NCBI GenBank assembly: GCA_947367845.1
Contig: CANBES010000003.1
Span: 1-64,000, forward strand
Length of the DNA stretch: 64,000 nucleotides
From: an uncultured Clostridium sp.
GTDB lineage: Bacteria; Bacillota; Clostridia; TANB77; CAG-508
Direction of reading: 5' to 3'
The translations under genes and the position numbers were made by a program. This document shows, piece by piece, positions 26,581 through 34,522 of the stretch; within the stretch, counting starts at the first letter, position 1, and every line of letters begins with the position of its first letter. Below the pieces are notes generated by a model. It saw only the letters and a program-made list of their open reading frames with translations, was not told where the DNA came from and did not search any database.

Positions 26581-27492
26581 ATGTTTGAAAATGTTAAAAG
26601 AAACAAAATACAATCTGGAATAATTGTTAGTATATTTATATTAGTTATTACTCTGATAATATATTATGTATGTAATGCCTTAGATTTAGGAGTGCTTTCA
26701 ATTGTGATTGCACTTACTGTGTCGATTGCATCTGCTTGGGGCTCTTACTATTATAGTGATAAAATTGTTTTGTCTATTAATAGGGCAAGGCCTGCGACTA
26801 GAGAGGAAGATTTGAAGTTAGTAAATATTTTAGATGCTTTGATGATTTCTTCTGGTTTGACTACTAAGCCTAGACTTTATGTGGTAGATGATACTCAACC
26901 AAATGCGTTTGCTACTGGTAGAAATCCTGAAAACGCGGTTATTTGTGTTACTACTGGTCTTTTAGAAAAGTTAGATTATTATGAATTAGAAGGTGTAATC
27001 GCTCACGAAATGAGCCATATTAAGAATTATGATATTTTACTTAGTTGTGTAGTTTCTGTTATGGTTGGCTTTATTGTAATGCTTTCTGATATGGTTTCTA
27101 GAATGCTTTTTTGGGGTAGTTCAAATAGCAAGCGTGATAGCGATAACAATAATGCAAATGGAATTTTGATGTTAATTGGATTAATTTGCTTAATTCTTTC
27201 TCCTATTTTTGGTACTTTGATGCAGCTTGCCTTATCAAGAAAAAGAGAATTTTTAGCAGATAGTACAGCTATTGAATTTACTCGTAATCCTGATGGTCTT
27301 ATCTCTGCTTTACAAAAGCTTGAAAATGACCCTAACCAACTTGAAACTGCTAATAGTGCTACTGCTAGTATGTATATTGTTAATCCTTTTAGAAGTGATA
27401 CTAAGGAAGGTAAGAAGAAAAAATCTTCTAGTCTTTGGTCTACTCATCCTAGTACTGAGGATAGAATTGAAGCTTTACGAAATTTGAGATAA
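26581..27492 (+). CDS. htpX: M48 family zinc metalloprotease HtpX
   Basis: Membrane protease for quality control of membrane proteins, 303 residues. Two N-terminal membrane segments (about 14-57) precede the conserved QPNAFATGRNPENAVI (near 110). The catalytic HEMSH (HExxH, near 142) follows. The third and fourth hydrophobic segments flank residues 155-225, and REFLADSTAIEF gives the third zinc ligand Glu. The terminal HPSTEDRIEAL motif is typical. AAAGGA precedes the ATG. It is co-transcribed with lemA 100 bases upstream. Confidence 0.95.
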   Translation: MFENVKRNKIQSGIIVSIFILVITLIIYYVCNALDLGVLSIVIALTVSIASAWGSYYYSDKIVLSINRARPATREEDLKLVNILDALMISSGLTTKPRLYVVDDTQPNAFATGRNPENAVICVTTGLLEKLDYYELEGVIAHEMSHIKNYDILLSCVVSVMVGFIVMLSDMVSRMLFWGSSNSKRDSDNNNANGILMLIGLICLILSPIFGTLMQLALSRKREFLADSTAIEFTRNPDGLISALQKLENDPNQLETANSATASMYIVNPFRSDTKEGKKKKSSSLWSTHPSTEDRIEALRNLR

Positions 27493-27506
27493 ATTGTATT
27501 AAATAT

Positions 27507-27546
27507 TTAAGCTAGAGTATATGTTATATATACCCTAGCTTTTTTA
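27507..27546 (+). terminator. Terminator after htpX
   Basis: AAGCTAGAGTATAT and ATATACCCTAGCTT form a long stem followed by TTTTT on the plus strand. The run of A on the other side means it may also serve the convergent tatD gene. Confidence 0.8.
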
Positions 27547-27565
27547 TGTTTGCTATTTCTTAATA

Positions 27566-28342
27566 TTATATTTCAAAAATTCTCATAGCGTTTTCATAAG
27601 TAATCTCTGCAACTTCTTCCAATGTAAGACCTTTAACATCTGCAATCTTTTTGGCCGTTAATTTGACATTCCTTGGGTCATTTCTTCTACCTCTCAAAGG
27701 CTCTGGAGAAAGATATGGGCTGTCTGTCTCAATTAAGATTCTATCATTTGGCACAAGATTTATAATTTCATCTGCATTTTTTGAATTCTTAAATGTAACT
27801 GGTCCTGCAAAGGAAATATAAAATCCTAATTTTAAGGCTTCTTTGACTAGTTCTCTGTTTAGTGGGCAACAGTGAAAAATTCCTTTTTTGATAACTTCGT
27901 TTTGTTTCAATATTTCTATTGTGTCCATTACTGCTTCCCTTGTGTGTATAACTATTGGAAGTTCTAACTTATTTGCCATTTTTATTTGCTCTATGAAAGC
28001 TAGTCTTTGTAATTCTTTATTTTCTTTATTCCAATAATAGTCTAATCCTATTTCACCAACTGCAACTGTAAGATTATTTGTTTTTATTATTTGCTCAATT
28101 TCGACCAAATCTTTCCACAATTCATCTTCTGTTTGTGGAATGTCGTTTGGTGATATTCCGCATATTGGATACATAAATTTGTATTTTTCGCATAGTTCTA
28201 TTGCCTTTTTTGAACTTTCTATACTGTATCCTGCTGTTATAAATTTCTCTATTTCGTTGCTGTGAATTTTTTCTATTAGTTCTTCTCTGTCTTCGTCGAA
28301 CTTTTCGTCGTTTAGGTGTGCGTGACTGTCAAAAAATTTCAT
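27566..28342 (-). CDS. tatD: TatD family metal-dependent hydrolase (YcfH-type DNase)
   Basis: A 258-residue TIM-barrel metallohydrolase, family members of which act as DNases. Metal-binding motifs are intact: DSHAHL at residue 4, VGEIGLDYYW (Glu ligand), PIVIHTREA, IFHCC, and ETDSPYLSP followed by RGRRNDP. The ATG at 28342 has AAGGAG just upstream. A longer frame opening at 28450 is an artefact: its extra 36 residues are translated palindromic repeats (two copies of CHWGRTFLAGE). It lies downstream of acpS, separated by the repeat array. Confidence 0.93.
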   Translation of the reverse strand: MKFFDSHAHLNDEKFDEDREELIEKIHSNEIEKFITAGYSIESSKKAIELCEKYKFMYPICGISPNDIPQTEDELWKDLVEIEQIIKTNNLTVAVGEIGLDYYWNKENKELQRLAFIEQIKMANKLELPIVIHTREAVMDTIEILKQNEVIKKGIFHCCPLNRELVKEALKLGFYISFAGPVTFKNSKNADEIINLVPNDRILIETDSPYLSPEPLRGRRNDPRNVKLTAKKIADVKGLTLEEVAEITYENAMRIFEI

Positions 28343-28373
28343 TTTTCTCCTTCTATCTCTAATAATTTTCTCT

Positions 28374-28450
28374 CCTGCCAAAAAGGTCCGTCCCCAATGG
28401 CACTCTCCTGCCAAAAAGGTCCGTCCCCAATGGCACGTCCCCAATGGCAT
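28374..28450. repeat. Dispersed palindromic repeat array (two full units plus a half)
   Basis: Two identical direct units CTGCCAAAAAGGTCCGTCCC, each followed by CAATGGCA, and a third partial CGTCCCCAATGGCA lie between acpS and tatD. Direct duplication of the unit is seen here, in contrast to the inverted pair at 24552. Confidence 0.85.
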
Positions 28451-28453
28451 TTT

Positions 28454-28828
28454 CTATTTAATTAAAATCGTCACATTTGCTGTTGCATAAGCTTGGCAAT
28501 GTGATATACTCACATCCATGCTTTCTATGTCATTTAAGTCTAACCCTATTATTCTAAGCTCAGGCTTGCCTTGGTTGTTTACAACTGTTTCTATATCTTT
28601 CCAACATATTTGATATTTGTCTTTTAGTTTAAAAGATATTGCTTTAAATGCGGCTTCTTTTACTGCAAACCTTGCTGCATAGCTTTGGTATTTTTGTACT
28701 TTTTTGCTTTCGCAATATTGTATTTCTTGTTTTGTGTATATCTTGTTTAGGAATTTTTCTCCTTGTTTTTCTATGTTTTCTTTTATTCTTTCTATTTCTA
28801 TTATATCTGTTCCACAGGCTATTTTCAT
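28454..28828 (-). CDS. acpS: Holo-[acyl-carrier-protein] synthase
   Basis: Transfers the 4'-phosphopantetheine arm of coenzyme A to acyl carrier protein, needed for fatty acid synthesis. At 124 residues it is normal for the AcpS type. The magnesium/CoA motifs are present: GTDIIEIERI at the start (Asp8 equivalent), ARFAVKEAAFKA in the middle (Glu), and SISHCQAYATA near the C-terminus. It sits 11 bases after the frameshifted membrane-protein gene and so is likely in the same operon. Confidence 0.95.
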   Translation of the reverse strand: MKIACGTDIIEIERIKENIEKQGEKFLNKIYTKQEIQYCESKKVQKYQSYAARFAVKEAAFKAISFKLKDKYQICWKDIETVVNNQGKPELRIIGLDLNDIESMDVSISHCQAYATANVTILIK

Positions 28829-28839
28829 AAGAAATCTCC

Positions 28840-30082
28840 TTATTTCTTCATTAAAACAATAAAATTTATTATATTCAAAGCTAACGATGCACCTAGCATT
28901 ATTGCAATAAAAATTATTAACTTTCTATTTTTCTCTACGTTCATATCTTTATACAAAACATCGTACTTGCTTTTCACTTCAACGTACAACTTCTCTAATT
29001 CCAAAGTTTCCTTCATTTTTGAATCTAACTCTGTGCCAGTTTCGTCTTCAGTTATTTCTTGCACCCAAAGCTTCTTTGTAAAATTCGCAAATTGTTTTCT
29101 TGCTGAATTTACTTTTCTAGGATTTTTGAATTCTGCCTGCAATTTTTTTAAGTATATTTTTTTATACAAATTTAATATATATGTATAAAGATATTGATTT
29201 TCGTATTCTGCTGGTAGTATTGTGTAGTTGTTCATTTCCGCACTTGATGATAACAGTGCTACTGATTGCTTTGTTAATGCCAATTTTGCATATTTCCATT
29301 TTGATAATGTTACTAATTTTTTTGCTTCAATTGTTTCTAAATTTACTTCTTTATCAGCTGGCAAAATGTTAGCATATTTTACAAAGTGATGTTTTATCTT
29401 TTCAAATTCATTTGTAGCATTCCATGCTTCTTGGTCTACACATAAATATGAAAATGTTAAAAATCTTTCTACATTTATATCTAGTTCCATTGCATCAACA
29501 TTTGAATCTGTAATGCTTTTCAGCAAATCTTTAAAGGTCTTTACGTCTGCAAAATCTCCTGTTTGCAAGCGAATATTATCATATGAATCTAGTTTATTTC
29601 CGTCTTGGTTTATATCTCTAAATTTGTAATTGAAGTTTAATATGTTTGCAAAACTTGTCTCTTCTTCTACATTTGTTTTTATCAAAACAAATCCTATTCC
29701 CGTCTTAAAGCATACAACTTCTATCTTTTGTATATTAAAGAATATTCCTTTGTTGTCGTCAACTTTTCCTTGGATATCTTTTTTCAAATTATATTCAAAT
29801 ATGTTACATGGATATTTGCTAAGTAGTGCTGCTCCGTGTTTCCACTGGCAATTCTCCAAGATTTTTTATTTTTTCGCTATTTAATCCAAAGCTTGAAAAT
29901 AGGAATTCTCTTGCTTTTGGTAAAAAGTATTGGTACATTTTTAGATCTTTTTCTCTTTGAAATACTTTCAACTCAAAATTTTTGTCTTTTAACATTTTTT
30001 GTATGTATTTTTGGTATTTCCCTTCTTTTATTATAAAGGGATGTATAAAATATGTGTATTGATAGTTCGTCTTTAGTTCCAT
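28840..30082 (-). pseudogene. Frameshifted membrane protein of unknown function
   Basis: Two overlapping frames belong to one gene. The first part starts at the ATG at 30082 (AAAGGTGA upstream) and reads MELKTNYQYTYFIHPFII... to SEKIKNL. The second continues with LENCQWKHGAALLSKYPCNI... to 28840. The switch falls in an A-run near 29862-29872 (gaaaaaataaaaaat); one base fewer would restore a single frame of about 413 residues. The C-terminal region is helical and ends in one or two membrane segments (LIIFIAIMLGASLALNIINF). I do not recognise the family with certainty. The frameshift may be a real mutation or a homopolymer error. It lies between the WG-repeat gene and acpS. Confidence 0.65.
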
Positions 30083-30099
30083 TTTTATCACCTTTCTTA

Positions 30100-31629
30100 T
30101 TATAATTGATTATAATAGTTCATATTAAGGTCTTTTCCTAAGTGCCATCTTCCAACAAAATCAACTTTTAAATAATCGTCTAAATTGTATGTTGGTTCTT
30201 GTACAAGTTCTCCTTTTGCGTTTATTGCTCCCCATTTTCCGTCTTTCTTTACTGCTGCATATCCATATATATTTTGATTTCCTGCATCATCATATTTATA
30301 ATCCACTACAACCTTTCCGTCTTTGTCTACAAATCCATATTTTCCGTCTTTTTTGCTTAAAAATAAAGTTGTTGTTGCAAATATGTCAGCTTCTTTTCTT
30401 TCTTCAAATCTGAAATTGTAATATTTATATTCGTCATCTTGTCTTAGTTCAATATAACCTTTTTCTTCGTTTAAATCTGTTAATATCCCTGTTTGTTTTA
30501 CTTGAAATTCGCTGTTTAAAATTTCATCATTGTATTCTTCGTCTTGAGCAATGTATAAATCTGCTTTTTCGTTATATGTTATTGATAAATACTTGAATTC
30601 TACTTTTGTATTATTCTCCAAGTCTACTATTCCATATTTGTTGTCTTTTTTAGCAATTAGTATTCCAGTTTTTGCTTCTTTTAAGTCATCATATGCTGCT
30701 TCTATTGTTTTTTCGCCTGTTTGCTTCATAACTCCATGTTTATTTCCGTTTTTATAAATTACTCCATTTTCTGTATCTTTTAATATCCCTGTTATTTCGT
30801 CATATCCTTTGCTAAGCACTTCTGTTCCATCTTTTTTTACTAGCACTTGGCTATTTCCTTGTATCACAACATATAAGTCATTTTTATAGACTTTTGTTAC
30901 TCCATCATATTTCGCTTCTAAAATTTGATTATTTGAAAAATTTACTATTCCAAATTTTCCATTTTCATTTTTTACTATAAATCCATCTTTATTGTCTTCT
31001 CCTAGGTCTTGAATATCTTGATATTGTGGCTCAATTATAATTTTTCCTTCATTGTCTGCAATTCCTGTTTTCTCATCTTTTACTATTTTTAGTGAGTTTT
31101 TTACTTCTGGTTGTGCTATTATCTCGTCATATTCACATGGTAATAATTCTGTTCCATTTAAGTTGATTGTTCCGTATTTTTCACCTTTTTTTACTCTTAA
31201 TACATTTTCTTCATACCATGCATTATTATTCTTGTCCATATTTTGAATTGCTTCTATCTGTTCATAATTCGTGAATATTTCTTCATTCTTGCTGTTTAGT
31301 GCTTTTGTTTTGTAAGTACCTGTTGTGTAGTCTACATCATATGTACAAATGAATACATCATTTTTACTGTTTGGAACCACTATCATTTCTGCATATGCTG
31401 GATCTATTACATAACTGCCTGTTTCATCAATTACTCCCCATTTGTTGTCTTTGTATGCTGCAAAGTAGCTTTTGCTTGTTATTCTTCCCTCTTCTTTGCT
31501 TTTGTCAAATATCCCTTTGACTACAAATATTGACATTATTAATACTACTATTGCTAGTATTACCGCTATTACTTTTTTTATGTTTAGTTTAGGTTCTTCG
31601 TATCTTCTTCCCTTGTTTGACCTTGGCAT
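30100..31629 (-). CDS. WG-repeat membrane-anchored protein
   Basis: A 509-residue protein with a short basic cytoplasmic N-terminus, one membrane segment (IKKVIAVILAIVVLIMSIFVV, about 18-38) and an exterior made of WG (KWG) repeats. Visible units include NKWGVIDETGSYVI, EKYGTINLNG, GKFGIVNFSNN, NKYGIVDLENN, GKYGFVDKDGKVVV and GKWGAINAKGELV. WG-repeat proteins are widespread, but their function is poorly known; binding of partners or of the cell wall is inferred. It has its own promoter (31655-31683) and an AAAGGAG site. It is 18 bases upstream of the frameshifted membrane gene, with acpS beyond. Confidence 0.85.
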   Translation of the reverse strand: MPRSNKGRRYEEPKLNIKKVIAVILAIVVLIMSIFVVKGIFDKSKEEGRITSKSYFAAYKDNKWGVIDETGSYVIDPAYAEMIVVPNSKNDVFICTYDVDYTTGTYKTKALNSKNEEIFTNYEQIEAIQNMDKNNNAWYEENVLRVKKGEKYGTINLNGTELLPCEYDEIIAQPEVKNSLKIVKDEKTGIADNEGKIIIEPQYQDIQDLGEDNKDGFIVKNENGKFGIVNFSNNQILEAKYDGVTKVYKNDLYVVIQGNSQVLVKKDGTEVLSKGYDEITGILKDTENGVIYKNGNKHGVMKQTGEKTIEAAYDDLKEAKTGILIAKKDNKYGIVDLENNTKVEFKYLSITYNEKADLYIAQDEEYNDEILNSEFQVKQTGILTDLNEEKGYIELRQDDEYKYYNFRFEERKEADIFATTTLFLSKKDGKYGFVDKDGKVVVDYKYDDAGNQNIYGYAAVKKDGKWGAINAKGELVQEPTYNLDDYLKVDFVGRWHLGKDLNMNYYNQL

Positions 31630-31654
31630 TTAATTCACTCCTTTTTACGCTTAC

Positions 31655-31683
31655 ACTATATCATATTTCGCTACTAATTGCAA
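31655..31683 (-). promoter_or_regulatory. Sigma-A promoter of the WG-repeat/acpS operon
   Basis: On the minus strand TTGCAA (31678-31683), 17 bases, TATAGT (31655-31660), 26 bases before the start codon. Confidence 0.55.
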
Positions 31684-31688
31684 TTGGT

Positions 31689-31775
31689 TTTTGATGTTTT
31701 TGGGGACGGAGCAAAAAAACATCGATCCCCAATGGCAGAAACCTGCCAAAAAGGTCCGTCCCCTTTGGCAGGCTT
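31689..31775. repeat. Composite palindromic repeat with both subtypes
   Basis: A GATGTTTTTGGGGACGGAGC hairpin, closing with AAAACATC, is joined to CTGCCAAAAAGGTCCGTCCC and TTTGGCAGG. It shows that the GGGACGGAGC and GGGACGGACC subtypes can be neighbours in one element. It lies directly after spoIIE and is a likely terminator. Confidence 0.8.
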
Positions 31776-34214
31776 CTATTTTTCAATTATTCTAAATGTT
31801 ACGATGCTCATATCATCTTTGGCAACACCAAAATTATTATCGATTGCTTCATTCAAGATTAGTTCTGATATTTTTTGAGTGTTTGTTGTTTCTATGTCTT
31901 CTAGCATATATTTCACCCAAAGCTCTTTGTTTTTGTATTCTATGTTTGAGTCTAAAATTCCGTCTGAGCACATTAGTACAATGTCACCTGTTTTTATGTC
32001 TCTATCAAATGTTTCTACTTCGCTGTTTTCTACTATTCCTGTTGGTAGCGAGCTTGATTTTATTAGTTGTACTCTTTTTTTGTTTTTTATGTATGTTGGG
32101 CATGCTCCGCTTTTGATAAATTCGATATTTCCTTGGTATAGGTCTACAATCGCGATGTCAAGCGTTGCAAATGTTTCGATGTTTTTGTTTATTAATGATG
32201 TGTTTATTAGTTTTAATGATGTTTCTTTGTCAAATCCTGATAGTAGCAGATTTTCTAACATCTTTAATGCTTGTTTGCTAGATTTTTTTGCTTCTCGTCC
32301 TGTTCCCATTCCGTCGCTTATGGCTATTAAGTATTTTCCGTCTTTTAGTCTGATATTTAGTATGCTGTCTCCTGATTCTTCGCTTTTGCTTTTTGTTGCT
32401 GATGTCATTCCAAGTGCCATTTTGTATTTGTCGTCTGATAGGAAGTTTAAGATTTTTTCTGTGCTTGCATCATAGTTTAGTGCAATTTTTTCTTTTAGAA
32501 CTTTTGTTAATATTTGCTCAAGTGTGTCTATTTCTGATGTTTCTAAACTGATACTACTATAAATTTCTATCATATATCTTGTTTTGTGTTTTATTACCAC
32601 ATCTTCTATTTCTATATTTTTTTGTTTTATTAGTTCTAATATTTGTGCTTTTTCTTTTTCGTATTTTTCTTCTGCTTGTATGTCTTTTTCTATTCCTTCT
32701 GCCATGCTTCCTATTGCTTTTGAAACTTCATTTAGTTGTTTTTTTATAGTTTTCTGATTTTGCTCTACTTTCTTTTGCCAAATGAAGTCTGATTTAGTTA
32801 CTTTGTATGACAAGTTTATAATTCTAATTATTTGTAAAATATCATTTTCCAATTTTTGGCTAATATCTTCATCATCAAATCCTATTATGTAGCTATTGTT
32901 GTCCGCAAATATTTTTAGCAAGTTTGTTCTATCTATTTCCTGCTTTTCTATCATATATTTGAATATGCTATCAACTATTTCTCCTTCTGTGTTTGACAAA
33001 TCTTCAAATAAGATATTATCCTTATGGTTGTCTAAGTTGTTCAACATTTCTGATATGAATATTTGCTTGTTTTTAGCTATTAACTCTTCTTGTGTTTTGC
33101 TTTCTTCTACTTTATATGTTGTTGCCATTTCTTGAATTGCTTCTGATACATTGTTTAAACTTGTTGCTACTTCTTTACTTTTGTTCAATGCTCTGCTTGG
33201 TACTACTGGCAAAAATCTTCCATTTCCTATAAATTCTTCTAGGTCTATATTGAAAGTTTTTGGTACTGCTAATAGTCCTATTGATGCGACTAATATCTCT
33301 TTAAAGTGTATCAGCTCAACTGTGTAACCATTAGATGCGTAAGCTAATACGATATTTCCAACTGCAAAACCTGCAACTACTCCTACTTTTCCAAATCTAT
33401 TTAACAATCCTGCAATTAGTCCAGAAATTGCGTATGCTGCTATCATAATTGGTTCTGTACCAGTAATAATCCCTAAAGTCACACCTATTGTCACACCTGA
33501 AGTTGCACCTACTAAAACTCCATTTTTCCAGCCTAAAATCATTACAATTAATATGCTTAATATATTACAAATGCTAAGTCCGAATAGACTTAAATCTCCA
33601 AATCCACATACAGCAATTGAAAGCAATAAACTTGCTCCTATCACTTCTTCTATCGAAAATGCTCTTTGTTTGTAAAATTCTTGTACTAGTATTACTGAAT
33701 TCACAAATATTTTGTAAAATACTAATGCTATTATTGATACTGTTATCGCTGATAATACATCATATAATGTAAATGTGCTCATTGCAAATTGTATTACTTG
33801 CATTAATAATGTTGATATAAATATGTTTTTCCCTATTTTTATTTTTTCGTTTCTTTCTTTTTCATTGTAATATGGCTTTATTATAAAGAAGCTTACTATT
33901 ACAACAAGCGCTGTTAGAAAATATCCTAATGCCCCACCTATGCCAAACTTTATTGCATTTCCTATAATTGATACTATTATTACTCCTAGTAATGGCACAG
34001 AAGAAGCAAAGCATGCTCCTAACATGCTTATGCTGAATATTGAAAATTCTCCGTTTAAACTAACTAATGACAGCATAAATGATACAAGATATATTGCAAT
34101 ATTCTCTTTTGTGAATATTTTTGAGAATAGGTTTATTTTGTGTTTTGCTTCTCTTGTATTTTTGCTATCTATTTCTATTGTGTCTTCATTTATATTTTGA
34201 AACATCCTTACCAC
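31776..34214 (-). CDS. spoIIE: Stage II sporulation protein E (PP2C phosphatase)
   Basis: Dephosphorylates SpoIIAA at the polar septum and so releases sigma-F in the forespore; it also helps shape the septum through FtsZ. The 812 residues match the family. The N-terminal half has about ten membrane segments (from about 35 to 330). A coiled central region follows (about 350-590), and the C-terminal PP2C domain includes SDGMGTGREAKKSSKQA (near 635; the Asp binds manganese), FIKSGACPTYI, DIVLMCSDGILD and a terminal DDMSIVTFRI. Its presence marks the organism as spore-forming. A possible Spo0A box lies upstream. Confidence 0.95.
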   Translation of the reverse strand: MVRMFQNINEDTIEIDSKNTREAKHKINLFSKIFTKENIAIYLVSFMLSLVSLNGEFSIFSISMLGACFASSVPLLGVIIVSIIGNAIKFGIGGALGYFLTALVVIVSFFIIKPYYNEKERNEKIKIGKNIFISTLLMQVIQFAMSTFTLYDVLSAITVSIIALVFYKIFVNSVILVQEFYKQRAFSIEEVIGASLLLSIAVCGFGDLSLFGLSICNILSILIVMILGWKNGVLVGATSGVTIGVTLGIITGTEPIMIAAYAISGLIAGLLNRFGKVGVVAGFAVGNIVLAYASNGYTVELIHFKEILVASIGLLAVPKTFNIDLEEFIGNGRFLPVVPSRALNKSKEVATSLNNVSEAIQEMATTYKVEESKTQEELIAKNKQIFISEMLNNLDNHKDNILFEDLSNTEGEIVDSIFKYMIEKQEIDRTNLLKIFADNNSYIIGFDDEDISQKLENDILQIIRIINLSYKVTKSDFIWQKKVEQNQKTIKKQLNEVSKAIGSMAEGIEKDIQAEEKYEKEKAQILELIKQKNIEIEDVVIKHKTRYMIEIYSSISLETSEIDTLEQILTKVLKEKIALNYDASTEKILNFLSDDKYKMALGMTSATKSKSEESGDSILNIRLKDGKYLIAISDGMGTGREAKKSSKQALKMLENLLLSGFDKETSLKLINTSLINKNIETFATLDIAIVDLYQGNIEFIKSGACPTYIKNKKRVQLIKSSSLPTGIVENSEVETFDRDIKTGDIVLMCSDGILDSNIEYKNKELWVKYMLEDIETTNTQKISELILNEAIDNNFGVAKDDMSIVTFRIIEK

Positions 34215-34367
34215 CTCTTCTTATTTATAGGCTTATTTTACTACTTGTCCTTTGTGGTTTTTGTCTTTTTTGGTCTTCTTGTTAAAAAAAGTTTTCTACT
34301 TTTTTTGATTTATTTATTTTTGTTTTTATTTTTTACTTTATTTTATGAGTTTTATTTTATTATATAT

Positions 34368-34395
34368 TGTCAAAAAATGCAACACAATTGTCGAA
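34368..34395 (-). promoter_or_regulatory. Possible Spo0A-controlled promoter of spoIIE
   Basis: On the minus strand TTCGACA (34389-34395), a match to the Spo0A box TTCGACA, lies 15 bases upstream of a TTGACA -35 (34368-34373). A weak ATAAAA lies about 21 bases further on, matching the long spacer known for Spo0A-dependent sigma-A promoters. The leader to 34214 is AT-rich. The rest of the gap 34215-34415 holds nothing else I can recognise. Confidence 0.45.
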
Positions 34396-34415
34396 ACTTT
34401 TAAAATTACCAACCC

Positions 34416-34478
34416 TGCCATTAGGGACGGACCTTCTTGGCAGATTCCTGCCAAAAAGGTCCGTCCCCAGTGGCAGGG
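34416..34478. repeat. Dispersed palindromic repeat pair next to the third surface cassette
   Basis: CTGCCATTAGGGACGGACC, then TTCTTGGCAG, followed by CTGCCAAAAAGGTCCGTCCC, then CAGTGGCAG. The right-hand part is repeated almost exactly at 44072-44103. Confidence 0.85.
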
Positions 34479-34485
34479 TCACAAA

Positions 34486-34513
34486 AAGAACGAGATAAAT
34501 TTATCTCGTTCTT
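34486..34513 (-). terminator. Terminator after surface gene B3
   Basis: A perfect palindrome, AAGAACGAGATAAA/TTTATCTCGTTCTT, followed by TTTTG on the minus strand. Its twin lies after gene B2 at 44112-44139. Confidence 0.85.
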
Positions 34514-34522
34514 AAAACTTCA

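Noticed and set aside
28343-28450. N-terminal extension of TatD with repeated CHWGRTFLAGE
   Set aside because: It is the translation of two palindromic repeat units; the true start at 28342 has a good ribosome binding site and the family motif DSHAHL follows at once.
29840-29890. Programmed -1 frameshift at the A-run in the unknown membrane gene
   Set aside because: Restoring the family sequence needs a +1 (or -2) change, which does not fit a standard -1 slippery site; indel or sequence error is simpler.
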